Assembly: GCF_947172395.1 (NCBI RefSeq)
Contig: NC_069095.1
Coordinates: forward strand, 7,688,001 to 7,752,000
DNA length: 64,000 nt
Reading direction: 5' to 3'
Source of the DNA: Bicyclus anynana
Lineage: Eukaryota > Arthropoda > Insecta > Lepidoptera > Nymphalidae
In this document: positions 1 to 13,700 of the stretch, one piece after another
Layout: each line of letters begins with the position of its first letter
How positions within the stretch are numbered: position 1 is the first letter of the stretch
Translations under genes and position numbers: made by a program
The notes under the pieces: model-generated
Seen by the model: the letters and a program-made list of their open reading frames with translations, nothing else
Databases searched by the model: none
What the model was told of the DNA's origin: nothing

Positions 1-772
1 ACTTACATTATATATTGATGTAGGTACAGGTATATTGTTTTTACACACTTTCTGAACACAGATATTATTCGTTTAAATAACTTTCGTAGTTCACAATGCG
101 ACTAAATTAAATTAAGACGATTAGCCACTTTGGTCCTTCTCAGTTTGGACGCGTTAGTGACATACTCGTACGAGTATCTAATAGTATAAAATCTTTGACG
201 ATCACTATTAGATTATAATGATAATGACCAGGAAAGACTTAATGTATTTTCCCAGGCAGCGGAGATACACAACAGTACCATTCACGAACTTTCTGCTCTG
301 GGCTCGGAATTTTTACTGAAAACTTGGAAATAGAAAAAGCTCAATATTTCGCCGCCGCGCGGTTTCACCCGCGTGGTTCCCGTTCCCGTAGGAATACAGG
401 AATAATATATAGCTCATAATTTTTAACGATAAATGGGCTATTTAACACTGAAAGAATTTTTCAAATCGGACCAGTCGTTTCCGAGATTAGCGCGTTCAAA
501 CAAACAAACAAACTCATCAGCTTTATAATATTAGTATAGATTTCCTCAGAAATACGATCTAGGCACATCGGGTTATATTTAAACACAAAACTCTGTATAA
601 CCGTCACAATTTATTATTAATACATGATTAATTATTATTATGTTTGTAACCTAGGAAGGTCCGTTAAGGTACAGGTTCCAAAGTGCTTGAATAAAGCACA
701 AAGTAAACCTATTTAAGACTTAGTACCACTCAGTATGCTTCACTGGATTGTTGGTGAACAGGAGTTATTACT

Positions 773-3700
773 ATGGAGATTATTAAGTACTTACCGTTGG
801 TTTTGATGCAGTTTACATTAATTCTTGGATCGCGTAAGTAATTACTCTCTCGCGCTTTTCTATATATAGAATAGATAAATCGGGAATCACGGCTAATCGA
901 GCCATGATAGCCCAGTGCATGGCCTATGCCTTTGATTACGGAGGGCGTAGGTTCGAATCCGGTCAGGGGCATGAACCTCCAACTTTTCAGTAATATACAT
1001 ATTAGGAAATTAAAATATCAGGTGTTTCAAACGGTGAAGGAAGAACATCGCGAGGAAACCTGCATAACTGAGAATTTTCTTAATTCTCTACGTGTGAGAA
1101 GTCTACCCATCCGCATTAGGTCAGCGTGGTGGACTATTGGCAAATCCCTTTTTATTCTGTGAGGAGACTCGAGCTCAGCAGTAAGCCGAATATGGTGATG
1201 ATACCATATAATGTTTTCAAAATTGGAGTCAAATCAATTGAGGTTTTATACCCCTCCGTTGCGCAATACATATTATTAATACGTTTTACAATAGATATTA
1301 TGGTGTATATTGATTTAATGCCAAGAACCAGGTCTAATAATAATCTTTTTATAATAAAAAATTGAACCGACAACAAAAACGTATTTCAGTAATTTTGATT
1401 TTAACACAAAATTACTAAACCGATTTTCATGAAAATAAAATGGAAATATTATATATATTTTTTTTTTTTTATTCTTTTACAAGTTAGCCCTTGACTACAA
1501 TCTCACCTGATGGTAAGTGATGATGCAGTCTAAGATGGAAGCGGGCTAACTTGTAACGAGGAGGATGAAAATCCACACCCCTTTCGGTTTCTACACGGCA
1601 TCGTACCGGAACGCTAAATCGCTTGGCGGTACGTCTTTGCCGGTAGGGTGGTAACTAGCCACGGCCGAAGCCTCCCACCAGCCAGACCTGGACAAATTAA
1701 GAAAATCTCAATCTGCCCAGCCGGGGATCGAACCCAGGACCTCCGTCTTGTAAATCCACCGCGCATACCACTGCACCACGGAGGCCGTCAAAAAATATAC
1801 TCTTTCAACCAAAAACAGAATTTTTTAATTGGTTGTTAAATTAATGAGTTATGAGATAACAAACATTAAAAAACATACGCGTTGAATTGAGACCCTCCTC
1901 CTTTTTTTGAAGTCGGTCTATCAACACATCATATTTTTATATGATGTGTTGATAGAATGATCAAATATTAGCCATGTTTCACAGTGGTACTTATTAACAA
2001 AATACTAAAACAATGTATAAAAGCTTACAATGAAATTTATTAAGATCTAATCAAAAATCAAAAGGCTGTTATGTACGAAAAGCGTGAGAAAATGATTTTT
2101 TTTATAATCTTTTTTCTTTATAATTTGGGTTGAGATAAATCCAATAAATCAAAGATCATACAAATAAAAAAATACAAAATATTTATTGGTTTACATCCAA
2201 GTTTTTATAAATTTCATTGTTGAAACCTTCTTTTGGGCATGATGATGCCTGTGACAGTAGGCCTCACTCTTCCATCATAAAAATTATTCTAGCCTTGAAT
2301 ACTCGAGTAATTAAAGAAGTTTGTAAAGATATGATTACTTTCAGCATTTCTGACCCAAAAATGTTATCTATGGGATGCAAGATGTCTGACTTCGACCGCT
2401 CAAACACTTGTTCCATCACTCACGGCTGGTATTCCCGAGTTGGGAGTGGAACGGCTCGATACCATGTACATTGATAGCCTGCATGTCGATCAGGAAGGAT
2501 ACAAAGTTGATTGGTATAACATCTATTTGCAAGGCTTGAGGAACACGGTTATTGATAACCTCAGGTTTGGAATTAAAATCTACATTATATTAAGAAGATG
2601 GTCCATTTCAGGTCCACTCTTGTACCCCGTATCAATAAAATTTAAAAAATACAAGGATTTTATTAAAATCTAAATAAGTGAATAAATCTGACTAAATAAA
2701 AAGAAACAAATAAAATTAAAACCCAAGTTTTTGAGTTATATCAAGATGGCGCCCATAAAGCAACTATGACATGACAATTGACAGCAAACGTCAAATCGAC
2801 TACTGTATTGAAAACGTCATGAATCCGCCATTATTAGTGTTGAATTTCATGGGAGAGAATGAATTTAATTCGAAAAAATTAAAATTGTTTAAAATTAAAA
2901 TAAGGAAAAAATTGTAAACAAAATGTTTGGTACTTTGACGATCATTACGCTAATATCTTAGTATGTTGATACGTAAGAACACATTCATACTGTAATTTTC
3001 AAGCCCTTTTTACATATTTTTTCAGCATTGACATTAACTCTAAGGTGATGAGGCTGTTGTTTCACACAGATGTGTCGGTAAAAGCTCATTACGTGAAGAA
3101 GGGATATTTGCTTTCACTGCCAGTAGCGGGGGAAGGTGAAGTGAATATGAAATTAAGTGAGTTATCCTTTAAGGATTGGATGTCGTAATCTATATAGTTA
3201 TTTATTTATCAATAAATTTAATCATCAATCGTAAACTATTACCAATCTCTTGCCTTTTTAGTGGAGTCTGGTTTTACGTTTCTTATTTATTTATTTTTAA
3301 CCCCCGACGCAAAAAGAGGGGTGTTATAAATTTCACGTGTCTGTCTGTCTGTCTGTGGCACCATAGCTCCCGAACGGATGAAGCGATTTCAATTTAGTTT
3401 TTTCTGTATTAAGGTGACTTACGGGCGAGTGTTCTTAGACATGTTTGATGAAAATCGGTTGAGCCGTTTAAAAGTTGTGGGGGTTGAAAGTGGGGAAGAA
3501 CAACCGAATGTCTGCAAATATATTTGAGTGGGGTCTCAAATGAAAGCACACTGAAGGGGAATATTGACGACTTGATCGAGAGTGTAATTAAAAATTTCAT
3601 GACATTCGGGGATTCTTCATAATTTTTAATTTTATGTTATATAGATATCTGTTATCTATACAAATATTATGAAAAAAAATAAAGTTCGTTGTGAAGTAGG

Positions 3701-4727
3701 AGGTAATCTTTGAATCTATAGAACTGATGTGAAGAGTGATTAACATTTATATTTTCAGAGAACGTCCATATGGAGTTTGTTGTTCCCTTTGATATCATAA
3801 AAGATGTTCAAGGCAGGCATATAATTGATCTAAAGGGCTACCAATACTGGTATGACGTGAAAGATGGCGTCGATGTGGTTTTCGGGAATCTTTATTATGG
3901 GAACAATGAATTAAGTAAGTTATTATAAATGTAACCACATCTAATGACGGACTATTTTCATAAGTGACTCAAGGCACTAATTAAGTTCTCAATAAGTGAC
4001 CCAAGTCCTTAAATTAGAGTTGAAAATTTGACTTTTAATCCTGAAAAGTCCATAGTTGTTGCGAGATTTGCGAAAAATTGATGGTTATGATGGTTTGATG
4101 GTGTTGAATGTTTGTTACTATTTTACGTCGCGATTACTTTGTCGAATTCGTTGAAATTTGGAATTGACATAGATTATAGACTGCATTAATATATAGGCTA
4201 CTTTTCATCCCGGAAGATTAATGGTCCCCGTGGGACATTTGTTACTCTTTAACGCCGCAACTACTGAACCGAATTCGCTGAAATTTGGAATAGAGACCCT
4301 TTGAGATTGAGAATTATCCCTCAAAAATCATTGATTCCCAAGATATTTGTGAAATGTTTATGTTTATGATATATATATTTCTGACTGTTTCACGGAATAA
4401 CTTCTCAATGGATTTGGCTGAAATTTGGAATGGAAACGATTTATGGACAACTTAATTTTAACAAAGTCGCGGATATCAACTAGTTATCTAAAAATACAAA
4501 CAAGTTAGAGTATTAGAGTGATGAAGATAACATGCCGATAATGATCAATGATCATGTTGTCTACTGTTTCAGGTCGCAAATTCCACACATTGGTGCAGCA
4601 GAATTGGAAACTGTTGACAATAAAATACAATCGATTCTTATTCGATAAGAGTAATGACAAAATTTTCAATGCGATCCGAAATTATGTACACTCAGTGCCA
4701 TTAGATTCAGTTCTCTTGTACTATTAA
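773..4727 (+). CDS. takeout/JHBP-family secreted protein, gene 1 of the array
   Basis: Five exons join in frame: 773-833, 2345-2564, 3026-3156, 3759-3914, 4573-4727, giving 240 residues. Exon 1 encodes a signal peptide starting MEIIKYLPLVLMQF. Exon 2 carries the family's paired cysteines (KCYLWDARCL) and GIPELG followed by ERLD. Exon 3 ends in LPVAGEGE, matching the usual LPIxGxG. Exon 5 has QQNW and ends SVLLYY. Family members are secreted, fold as a long helix wrapped in curved beta sheet, and hold hydrophobic ligands such as juvenile hormone; the ligand here is unknown. The start was chosen because it is the only upstream exon with signal-peptide character, a GTAAGT donor and phase 1. The exon 2 donor is GTTTGG, weaker than in most of the other genes. 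AATAAA follows at 4787. Intron 1 (about 1.5 kb) is filled by two SINEs. Only two cysteines are in the mature protein. Confidence 0.9.
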
Positions 4728-7700
4728 CATTACATGCAACATAATATGCACATTATAAATGTTTTAGTTATTGTAATTAATATACAAATAAAGTAATTAA
4801 AATATACCATTCTATTCTTTCGCAGAGTTGTTTTTTTTCCGATCCGATTTTATAGAGCATATCTGTATAGGGACCCATTTTCAGCCAATGGTCTTGTAAC
4901 GGAAAGCTTCGACCAACATCATAAGAAGCTTTCGTTTAACTGCTGGATCAAGGGTCGGATACAGAAGACAGTGATTCTTGAGACGGCGTGTATTGTGAGG
5001 CGGTTCATCAAAAATGTCAAAAATGTCGTCTCAAATGTCCCGCTGAGTTGATTTTTTTTATAAATTTTTAATATATGTATTATATTTTGTATCATTAACA
5101 TTGTTAAACATTTCAAAAAGGCAAATATGTAAATGAGAGAACAAAACATAATCGTATTTCGATATGTTAAGGAATTCTGAGTTATAAATTACCGATGAAG
5201 ATGAGAAAATAAAAATAATGAAATACAGTTGTTTAACTTAACTGTATGTATGTATGTATATGTTACCATTAAATTGTAAAATACGTTATTTATAATCTCA
5301 TTCATCATCATCATCATCAACCTAACCTAACCTAACTTTAGATTTGACTAAATTATACTTATAATGGGGATGATGACTAGGTTTGAATATATTGATTTTT
5401 ATGATACATTTGGGTGAATAAGGTCAATGTTACTGATTTACATACATACATAAAAAGCAAATATTGTCTGGATATTTGCAAAATAAATAAGATTATAAAA
5501 TTTCAAAATCTATTTTTATCGTAATTAGATGAAAATTCATACAGTTCTAACTTCCTTACATTAAATGTGATATTTTCAATAAATGAACTATAAACATAAA
5601 CTCACAAATAACAAAGATATTAGTAATTTTGTTTGAACGCCCATACAAACCTAACGATCAGTGAGCCGACGACGTCACTAAATAGTGCCATTTTGTTTGG
5701 AGCGTTTTTCAGGAATCCGCGGCAGCACCGCAAATCTGACCCTTTAAATCCCTGTAGCTCCGAAAGTAATGATCGCAGATACCCTGTTACTTTTACAAAA
5801 TTGCTTTGCTATTAGTATACTCTTAATTTATATACAATTAGAAAGTACACTGACCACTTCTCCGATTTTCTTTCTTTTCTTTTTTCTTTGATTTGTCCAT
5901 TGTAATTTTTTACTATTTTTATTATGCCCGCTGTAATATTGTAACTCTATGGAAAATTTATCCTGATTGACAATTGAGAGTGTTCTTCGATTCCAGGGTT
6001 TGTTTTGGTTACAGTTTGATTTGTTATTTTAGTTGTCCTGACAAATATTGTGGTATTTATTATTTTGTTATTCTCCTTGTTCAACATAACCAATGTTGAA
6101 CAAGGATAACAAAATAATTCTTATTTTTTAAATCCACTTTTGAAGCTTCTGCTAAACATATTAAAGGTATATTTATTTTTATAGGGTAAATATACAAATT
6201 AACAATTCCCTTAATTGCGATCGAGTTAGATTGATATCAAAGTTAATCTTTGAATGACCGTGGTTTCTCCTTACCGTATCTTAGGTACCCGACTGCAATG
6301 GATATAATATTTTCATCTTGAAAATGAATTACCTTAATTAATTAGGTACGATTTTAATTATGTTATCTTATATTATAAATTTTAATATTTATAAGCGGTT
6401 AAACGTTGTCCTTAACTTGTAGTGGATTTGCCATTCCAGACGGTGTTGGCAGTTAGCACTATGAAGAAAATTAAAATGTTCGGTGCAACTTTTTTATGTA
6501 TTGTTGTAACGTATATACAAACGGCCATCGCCACACATACTCGTAAGTAGAAAATAATAATAAAGTATCATCCTACTAATATTATAAACACGAAAGTTTG
6601 TATGGATGTTTGGATGTATGATTGGATGTTTGTTACTATTTAACGCCGCAACTACTGGACCGAGTTGGCTGAAATTTGGAATGGAAATAGATTTTACTCT
6701 TGATTTTTTTTTATCCCGAAAAAATCCTTGGATTCACGAGATTTACGAAAACCTTCGGTTCGGTAGTTTTCAATAAAATTGGTGTACTTCTGAGCTAATA
6801 TAAACAATATATAGTAGACAAGCTTACAGCTAGGTAGACAAAAATTTCAAAAAAGCTTGATTGTGCTTATTATAGGCACAAAGGTTTTATAAATAACAAT
6901 AATGCATAACGATTTTCAAATCACAATCTTTCAAAAATACTATATTTATTTATGTGCGAAAGTCGGTTTGTTTGTAACGCTTTATTGCCTGAACCAGATA
7001 ACGGAATTAGAAAATTGTTTAACCAAAATAAAAATACATTGTCAGCGAGTAACATAGGCTATGGGTCCAGGGGAACTATGCGAGTGAAACCGCTAATCGA
7101 CTCCTAGTATATAAAATTTTGTTTTCACCCATTGCTGGCCTACGAAACCTAAACCTTTATGCCTACCTATATTATGTGGCTTTGCCACGTCATGTTTTCT
7201 GTGGCCACGTTTATGTTTCTAGTAAATAAATTAATTTGAAGCTTAAAATACTACTTATATAAGTAGTACATTATATTTTTTAATTAATTATACATATAAT
7301 AAAACAATATAATCCGTAATAATTAAAAAATGTGAATAGGTACAAGTCTAAGTCATTAGCGTGATTAAATCTTTAACGTTTTTACTTCATAAACATAAAT
7401 CTCTAATAATATTATACTCGTAACAAGTTATAGTTTTTCAAAGTAAAAAAATAGATATTTTGTATTCCACAATGTATAAATTAAACAGACAATAAAAACT
7501 GAGTTGGTGTGGGTAAATTTATAACAAAATGTAACTTTGTCCTCCAACATAAGAGTTAGTTTTACGCAGTGGAAGTAAAAAATATGGATATGCTTGAAAA
7601 TGTACGAGTAGATTAGTAATTTCCGTATTACTGTCACAATATTATTTATTTACTAGCTGACGCCGCGTGGTTCCCGTTCTCGTGAAAATACGGGGATAAT

Positions 7701-10700
7701 TTATAGAATATAGCCTTTCTCGCTTGATGGGCTATCTAACACTGAAATCATTTTTCGTATCGGACCAGTAGTTCCTGAGAGCGTTCAATCAAACAAACAA
7801 ACAAACTCTTCAGCTTTATAATATAAGTAATAGACTATATATTATCAACTTGCATTCACTATTTACAAATGCGAATTGGCAGACTTCACACACGTTATAA
7901 TTAAGACTATTCTCGGGTATGCAGGTTTCTTCCTTTGTTTTTCCTTCACCGTTTGAGACACGTGTTATTTAATTTATTAAAACGCACGCAACTGAAAAGT
8001 TGGAGGTGCTTCTCCGGACCGGATTCGAACCAACTAGGCTATCTTATATTCATATCCACTAGGCTATCATGTGTCTTTTTGACTTTATACCAGCAGCGGA
8101 GCTTCTTCTATACCTGCAACTGTTCCTTAATTTTTAGTCATTCGGGATTATTTAATATACCGAACGACGAATATCTTAGCATTCCATGGATTCATCGTGC
8201 GGGTGCCGAGTCCATCGCGTGGTAGAGAGAAAAGCTTCAAGCAGAGTCCTGAACTTGTAAATACAGGACGCAGGGTTAAGTAATTCCTTGACAATCGATT
8301 AACAATCCCGAAAACAATTTGGTAAGATCCTATTAGTGCACCTTTTCCATATTATAGCCTAAAATCGTACTAAGTTTCATTTGAATTTCTATAGTGGTGA
8401 TGCTCGGTCAACATAAAATACGGACAAAAAATTAAAAAATATATATTTTTGGCTTCAGTATCGATTATATAATGCCCTCCAACTAAAAATTTAAAAATAG
8501 GTTCAGTGCACAGAATTTGGCCTGTCCCAGTTTAATACAAGTATAAATATAGGTTAATATTAAGATAAATATAAAGATCACTATTAGTGATAAGGTTGCA
8601 CTGCGTTTTATCTTTAGATAAAAGATTTTGTATGTTTTTATTTAATGACTTTGTAGTTATTTAAATAAGTAATAAATAAAAAAATAAACAAAGCTTTATT
8701 GTGAAACTTCAAACTTTTTAGTCTGTATAATATCCTAATAAAAAAATTGTTAGCTAATACAAACGTTTCTTTTTTTCGTTAAAGATAAAATTCCAGATAC
8801 TGAAATTGCGGTAAAGTGTGCGCTAAATGATTCCGTGTGTCTCACACAGCAAGCTCAAAACACTTTACAACTATTCGTCGAAGGGATTCCTGAACTTGGA
8901 ATTAAAAAAATTGATAAATTGTATATAGATGACGTAATAGTACAAATTCCCAAGTTTAGTTATGCCTGGGTCAATATAACGATAGCCGGAATGAGAAACG
9001 CGATTATTGATAAAGTAAGGTAAGTATTTTTAAGTTTTCATAAGTATCTCATTAAAGATAGTATTTCACGCCAGAGCTCCTCCTGAGATACTGGCAAGCA
9101 TTTACGTTAGCGTTATTTTTTCATTTTATTTGTTTAGTATTCTACAAAGTACATATTAAAATTAAGCCCAACCATGATGCAACACAAACCACGGCTGGTT
9201 TTACTGTGCACTGGTTATTATTACATATAATAATAGGGGTTAAAGTATGAAATTGCCGTTTTATTGCAATAGGTTTTTTGAATTGACATAGAATCTTCAT
9301 GGTTTGAGGTTTTCGAATGAAACTTTTTTCAAATGGTTTCTATGATGTTTTTTTTTTTAAATGTAAAACATTTGAATATCGGCTTTCAATTGTTTTTATT
9401 ATTCAATTCAGACAAAAAAGATGGATACTGCGAAAATTCGAGTGATTTTTGAATACGAGTTCCGACGCGGAACTAACGCAGCAGAAACAGCCCGCAATAT
9501 CAATGCTGCGTTTGGAGAGGGGTCTACTAATGAACGCACCGTGCGATTTTGGTTTAAACGCTTTCGTGATGGAAATTTCGACTTAAAGAAAAAGCCACGA
9601 GGAAGACCGCCCATACAGGTGAATAACGATGAATTAAGAGAGATAGTGGAAGCCGATCCTAGTCAAACTACCCAGGAATTAGCGGCATGGTTTAACGTTA
9701 CCTTACCCACAATATTGACTCACTTGCGTCAAATGAATAAAATAAAAAATACGAAAAATGGGTGCCTCGTAATTTGACTGATCTGCAGAAAGAAACGCGT
9801 GTTGAAACTTGTGTTGCCTTGTTGACCCGGTACAGAAATGAAGGAATATTGGATCGAATTGTAACATGTGATGAAAAGTGGATTCTTTATGTTAACCGGA
9901 AAAGAAATATGCAATGGCTGACCCCAGGTCAAATGCCACAACAGTGTCCTAAAGCAAAACTTACCAACAAAAAGGTAACTGTTTGGTGGCCTCAGCATGG
10001 TGTTATTCACTATAGTTTTCTCCGATCTGGTCAAGCAATAACGGCAGATGTCTATTGTGCTGAACTCCGAACCATGTTGACAAAACTAGCAGTTAAACAG
10101 CCCCGACTCATGAATCGATCTTCACCATTATTGCTCCACGACAACGCGAGAAACCATTTTAACCCTTCAGGAACTGCAGTTAGAAACTATTCGTCATCCT
10201 CCGTATTCACCAGACCTTGCTCCAACGGACTACCATTTTTTTTGTGATTTGGACAATTATCTACGTGACAAGAAGTTTTCTTCCGAGGAGGCAGTACAAA
10301 ATGCTTTCACACAGTTTGTGCAGTCTAGATCGTCGGAGTTCTATCGCAAAGGCATTAATGACCTTCCTATTAGATGGCAGCAATGTATAGATAATAATGG
10401 CAACTATTTTGATTAAATTAATTAAATAAATTTGTTAAAAATTAAAAAATTAACAATTTAGATTTTCAGTACAAATCGGCAATTTCATACTTTACCCGTA
10501 ATATATTAAAAAAATCAAATAACAAAGAAATCATGGGCTGTGGCGGAGTCCTGGACACGGTTGAATTGTTGTACTTGAATATGTAGTTGGTACAAGTTGA
10601 TTAATTTCCTAGAGCATTACAAATTTTTCATATCTAATATCTTTTCTTAGAACGAAATTATATAGATACTAATTGATTATGAAACACGGCTAAAACTCAC

Positions 10701-13700
10701 GTGATATTACGTCGGAGTATGCCCGACTAGTTACCCATACGGGGCACGTGAGTTTTAGCCGTGTTTCATAATCAATTAATATGAATAACACTTACGATGG
10801 TTTATATAGATACTATTGTTGTTTCAGTATAAATCAGGACCTGAAATATATCAGAGTTTTATTTCACACGACTATGATCATGGAGTTTGATTACATCTGC
10901 GATGGTATATTGATGTCCTTATTTTATATATTTGGTGATGGAAAAGGACACGTTACTCTTAGTAAGTACCTGTTTTATTTTTCATTATATTTATAAAATA
11001 CTAACCAACGCCCCATGGTTTTACACGCGTCATTCCCGTTCAAGTAAGATAAGAGGGTTAAAATATAGCTTATGCCACTCACAAATAACTTTCTAGTGGT
11101 ACAAGAATTTCAATTCAAAGGTTTCAATTAATTGATTTTTAAGAGGCATTCGTTTGAATAAGGTCAATATTAACTAATTAATATTTGAACACATTGTCTG
11201 GATCATCATCATTAATAGCCGATGGACGTCCACTGCTGGCCTCTTACATGAACTTCCAAACAAAACGGTCTCGAGCCGCGAGCATCCAGCGGCTCCCTGC
11301 AACCCGCTTGATGTCCTCGGTCCACCTAGTGGGGGGGTCGACCAACACTGCGCTTTACTTTCACTGCGATTGTATGAATGATTATAAAATATATAAAATT
11401 ATTTCATTTAATAATGAAATGAAAGTCTTTTATCGTTATAAGATGAAATACATTCATTCATGAATGTGATTTTTTTTAACACTCTCATATATTTATTACT
11501 CCTTTTTTTTTTTAGTTTTTAGTCTAACTTTTAACATTTCTAATATAAATGTAAAATACAAAACACTATTAAAAATAAAAAAAAAAAGTTAACCCTCCCA
11601 CTGCGGGACATTTGAGTGCCCAAGCAACCGGTGGTCAGGGCTCCAGAGTGAGGAACCTCCTCACAATACGCACCGTCTCAAGAATCACTGCCTTCTGTAT
11701 CCGACCCTTGATCCAGCAGTTAAGTGAAGGCTCCTTAAGATGTTGGTCGAAGCTTTGAAGTAGTAATATAAACGCACAAATCACAACATGCTTCGCTATT
11801 AGCATACTCATACATTAAATAAAATTAAAAAAAAGCATTGTTTATCTATGAAAATATCTTCTTAAAATTATTTTAACCAATTTCAGAGGATATGCAAATG
11901 GAGATCTTGTTTGTGTATGATATAATAAAAGATCATAATGGAAAACACATCATGGATTTAAAGACTTACTACTACGGGTTTGACCCAGTAGGTGGTGTTG
12001 ATTATTACTTCACCAATTTATTTAACGGAGAGACTGAAAGAAGTAAGTTTATATACACCATCATCATATCAGCCGATGGACGTTCACTGCAGGAGATATA
12101 GACTGTTGTAGGAACTTCCAACCACGGTCCTGAGTTGTCTGCATCCAGCGACTCCCTGCGACTCGCTTGATGTCGTCAGTCCACATTGTGAGGGGTTGAC
12201 CAACACTCGGGGTCGCCGTTGCAGCACCATGAGAGCCCAAAGTCAATCGCCTTCTCGAACTATGTGCCCGCCCATTGCTACTCCAGCTTGTGACTTTCGT
12301 TCTTCTGCGGAATCTCCTAATTTCTCATACGTAACAAGCCTTCTTATGAAGCCCATAGTTTGCCAATATTTTGACATTTACATAATCAACTCCAAAAATT
12401 TTTAGAAAATTGTCATTCCAAAAAATATTTAGGTACCTACTAGCTGACGCCGCGCAGTTTCACCCGGGTGGTTCCCGTTCCCCTAGGAAAACGGGGGTAA
12501 TATATAGCCTTTCTTGATAAAAGAATTTTTAAATCGTTTGAGTAATTCCTGAGATTAGCTCTTTCAAGCAACAAACAAACTCTGCAGCCTTATAATATTA
12601 GTACAGATTTGATATAATTTTTGTTTAATTTCAGCTAAATTGCTTCTTGACCTGATGAATGAAAGTTGGAGAATAATCGTGGCTTACTTTAGTGGATATT
12701 TTAATAAAAAGATAACAGACAAATTCTTTACAACACTCCAAATCTACATGCGATCTCGACCTTTACAAGAATATGCTCTATATTGAAAATTGATCATTAA
12801 ATGAAAAAATATTATGAGAGAAAAGTATTACTGTGTGTTTTTTGGTAGCAAAATACGTAACATAAAATCTTTTTCTTTGTCTTACCTAGGTTGTTTTTTA
12901 TTAAAATAACATCAATTGTTGGAAATTGATGTTATTTTAATAAAAACAAAAATGTTACAACAATTGTTTTTTTATATAAGTTAAAATATGTTATAGTTAA
13001 AAAAGATATATAATGACGTTATCAAAATTATTTACACATACCTATAATGTCCAGTTAATGTTATACTTACTTGATTTTTCCTCAACATTAAGCACAGTTT
13101 TTGCTTGTAAAGTTATTTGACTAGCTTAATGACTTTATATTAATCTTCTTGTGTGCATGCTGTACGTTTAACCTAGTTTATAGTTGCCTGAAAATATTAA
13201 CTTAACTTTGAATACAATGTTTGTATCACAATTAGATTTAGACAATCCCATTATATGCCTTGAAGCTGGATAACTATCAATACAAGCGACTAATTGGATT
13301 TAACGTACATGTTCGCTACCAGTTAATTTATTCTTTATGGAGATTTAAAATAGAGCTCAAAAGTTATATAATATTTTTTATCTAATCTCGTGTCATAATA
13401 TTCCAATTATGAAATCAAAAAATAACAATGGCATAGACTATTCACATGCATACTGTAATCAATTAAAAAATTAAATTATAACACTGCTCTTTTTACGGAA
13501 AGTGTGTTATAATATAACTTTTTTACTATTACAGCCAGTGATAGCCCAGTGGATATGACCTCTGCCTCCGATTCCGGAGGGTGTGGGTTCGAATCCGGTC
13601 CGGGGCATGCACCTCCAACTTATCACTTGTGTGCATTTTAAGAAATTAAATATCACATGTCTCAAACGGTGAAGGAAAAAATCGTGAGGAAACCTGCACA